The notes below the pieces were generated by a model that saw only the letters and a program-made list of their open reading frames with translations, searched no databases and was not told the DNA's origin. A stretch of DNA of 6,590 nt from Luminiphilus sp. (GTDB lineage Bacteria; Pseudomonadota; Gammaproteobacteria; Pseudomonadales; Halieaceae): positions 1 through 6,590 of the forward strand of contig JAHEJH010000114.1 in the NCBI GenBank assembly GCA_024638905.1, written 5' to 3'. The number at the start of each line of letters is the position of its first letter. Position 1 is the first letter of the stretch. The position numbers were made by a program, and so were the translations under genes. Below, one piece after another: positions 6,186 to 6,590 of this stretch.

Positions 6186-6234
6186 ATTATCAGCCTTTTC
6201 AATATCTTACCGATGACTTCTTAAGCCGTTTGCA

Positions 6235-6549
6235 CTACATTTGAAACTCAGGCAAGCGCACCGTGATATCCGCCATACCATCTGACACCATGATCTGGCA
6301 CGCCAATCGAGAATTATCTGCCCGATCAGGCCTGAGTCCCAGCATCGCAGTTTCTTGTGAGTCAGGCGCAGGTATATCGCCCGAGACCTCGACAAAGCAG
6401 TGACAGGTACCGCAAATGGCACCTCCCCCGCAGTCCGCATCAATCCCCGGCACATCGTGCTTGAGCGCGGTCTCCATCAGAGACAACCCCACATCACCGT
6501 CGACCATTCGCTCTGACCCGTCATGCTGAATAAACGTGATTACCGTCAT
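6235..6549 (-). CDS. [2Fe-2S] ferredoxin, putidaredoxin/adrenodoxin type
   Basis: The product (104 residues, usual length) is a small electron carrier that passes electrons from a ferredoxin reductase to the P450. The cluster ligands are C40, C46, C49 and C84 in the CX5CX2C...C spacing of vertebrate-type ferredoxins: D-C-G-G-G-A-I-C-G-T-C, then S-R-L-A-C-Q-I. An extra cysteine, C51, follows the third ligand. The segment S-G-D-I-P-A-P and the C-terminal L-P-E-F-Q fit the family, where the tail contacts the P450. The ATG has only GAGAGGG far upstream (about 12 nt spacing), so the start is likely but not well supported by a ribosome-binding site. It precedes the P450 on the same strand by 49 bp, the order expected for a shared transcript. 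Confidence 0.9.
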   Translation of the reverse strand: MTVITFIQHDGSERMVDGDVGLSLMETALKHDVPGIDADCGGGAICGTCHCFVEVSGDIPAPDSQETAMLGLRPDRADNSRLACQIMVSDGMADITVRLPEFQM

Positions 6550-6590
6550 GGACTGCTATTTCCCTCTCTGTTAATGGACGCCAAGCGTTC

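Noticed and set aside
6571..6590. Possible last codons and TAA stop of another minus-strand gene upstream of the ferredoxin.
   Set aside because: Only about six codons are visible in that frame, which could be chance; no family can be assigned.
1..6590. Mobile elements, CRISPR arrays, tRNA or rRNA genes.
   Set aside because: No transposase or integrase domain, terminal inverted repeats, regularly spaced repeats or RNA gene folds were seen on either strand.

Overview
The window is dense, ordinary bacterial coding sequence of moderately high GC with short intergenic gaps and Shine-Dalgarno-led genes. The gene set suggests a Gram-negative, aerobic proteobacterium: a predicted outer-membrane barrel with a C-terminal aromatic residue, a CYP153-like cytochrome P450 with its [2Fe-2S] ferredoxin, a hot-dog acyl-CoA thioesterase and a CsoR-type metal sensor. 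A marine, hydrocarbon-using gammaproteobacterium would fit, but that placement is inference and not read from a marker gene.

Layout. At the left edge (3-791, +) is the C-terminal half of an MFS transporter whose start lies outside the window. It converges on an acyl-CoA thioesterase (795-1352, -), and a perfect 9-bp inverted repeat spans both stop codons. A 237-bp divergent intergenic region follows. It holds two CsoR-like palindromes and a plausible promoter for the next four genes. These are co-directional and nearly contiguous (1590-3383, +): a CsoR/FrmR-family repressor with the Cys-His-Cys ligand pattern of Cu(I) sensors, a secreted predicted outer-membrane beta-barrel of unknown function, a His-rich periplasmic HMA-domain protein with a CxxC site, and a small MerT-like three-helix membrane protein with two cysteine pairs.

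The rest is on the minus strand. A PepSY-associated transmembrane protein (3377-4078) overlaps the MerT-like gene tail to tail by 7 bp and lies 11 bp downstream of a DUF429 protein (4090-4842). Further right, a ferredoxin (6235-6549) is followed by a CYP153-like P450 (4926-6185), an electron carrier and monooxygenase pair that would hydroxylate alkyl substrates once supplied by a ferredoxin reductase not present here.

The most interesting element is the CsoR-controlled cassette. It pairs a copper-type sensor with one predicted protein for each envelope layer (outer membrane, periplasm, inner membrane), with no P-type ATPase, MerA or MerR in the window. This looks like a compact trans-envelope metal-handling module that I do not recognise as a characterised system. 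The metal, the direction of transport and the role of the barrel are all inference.
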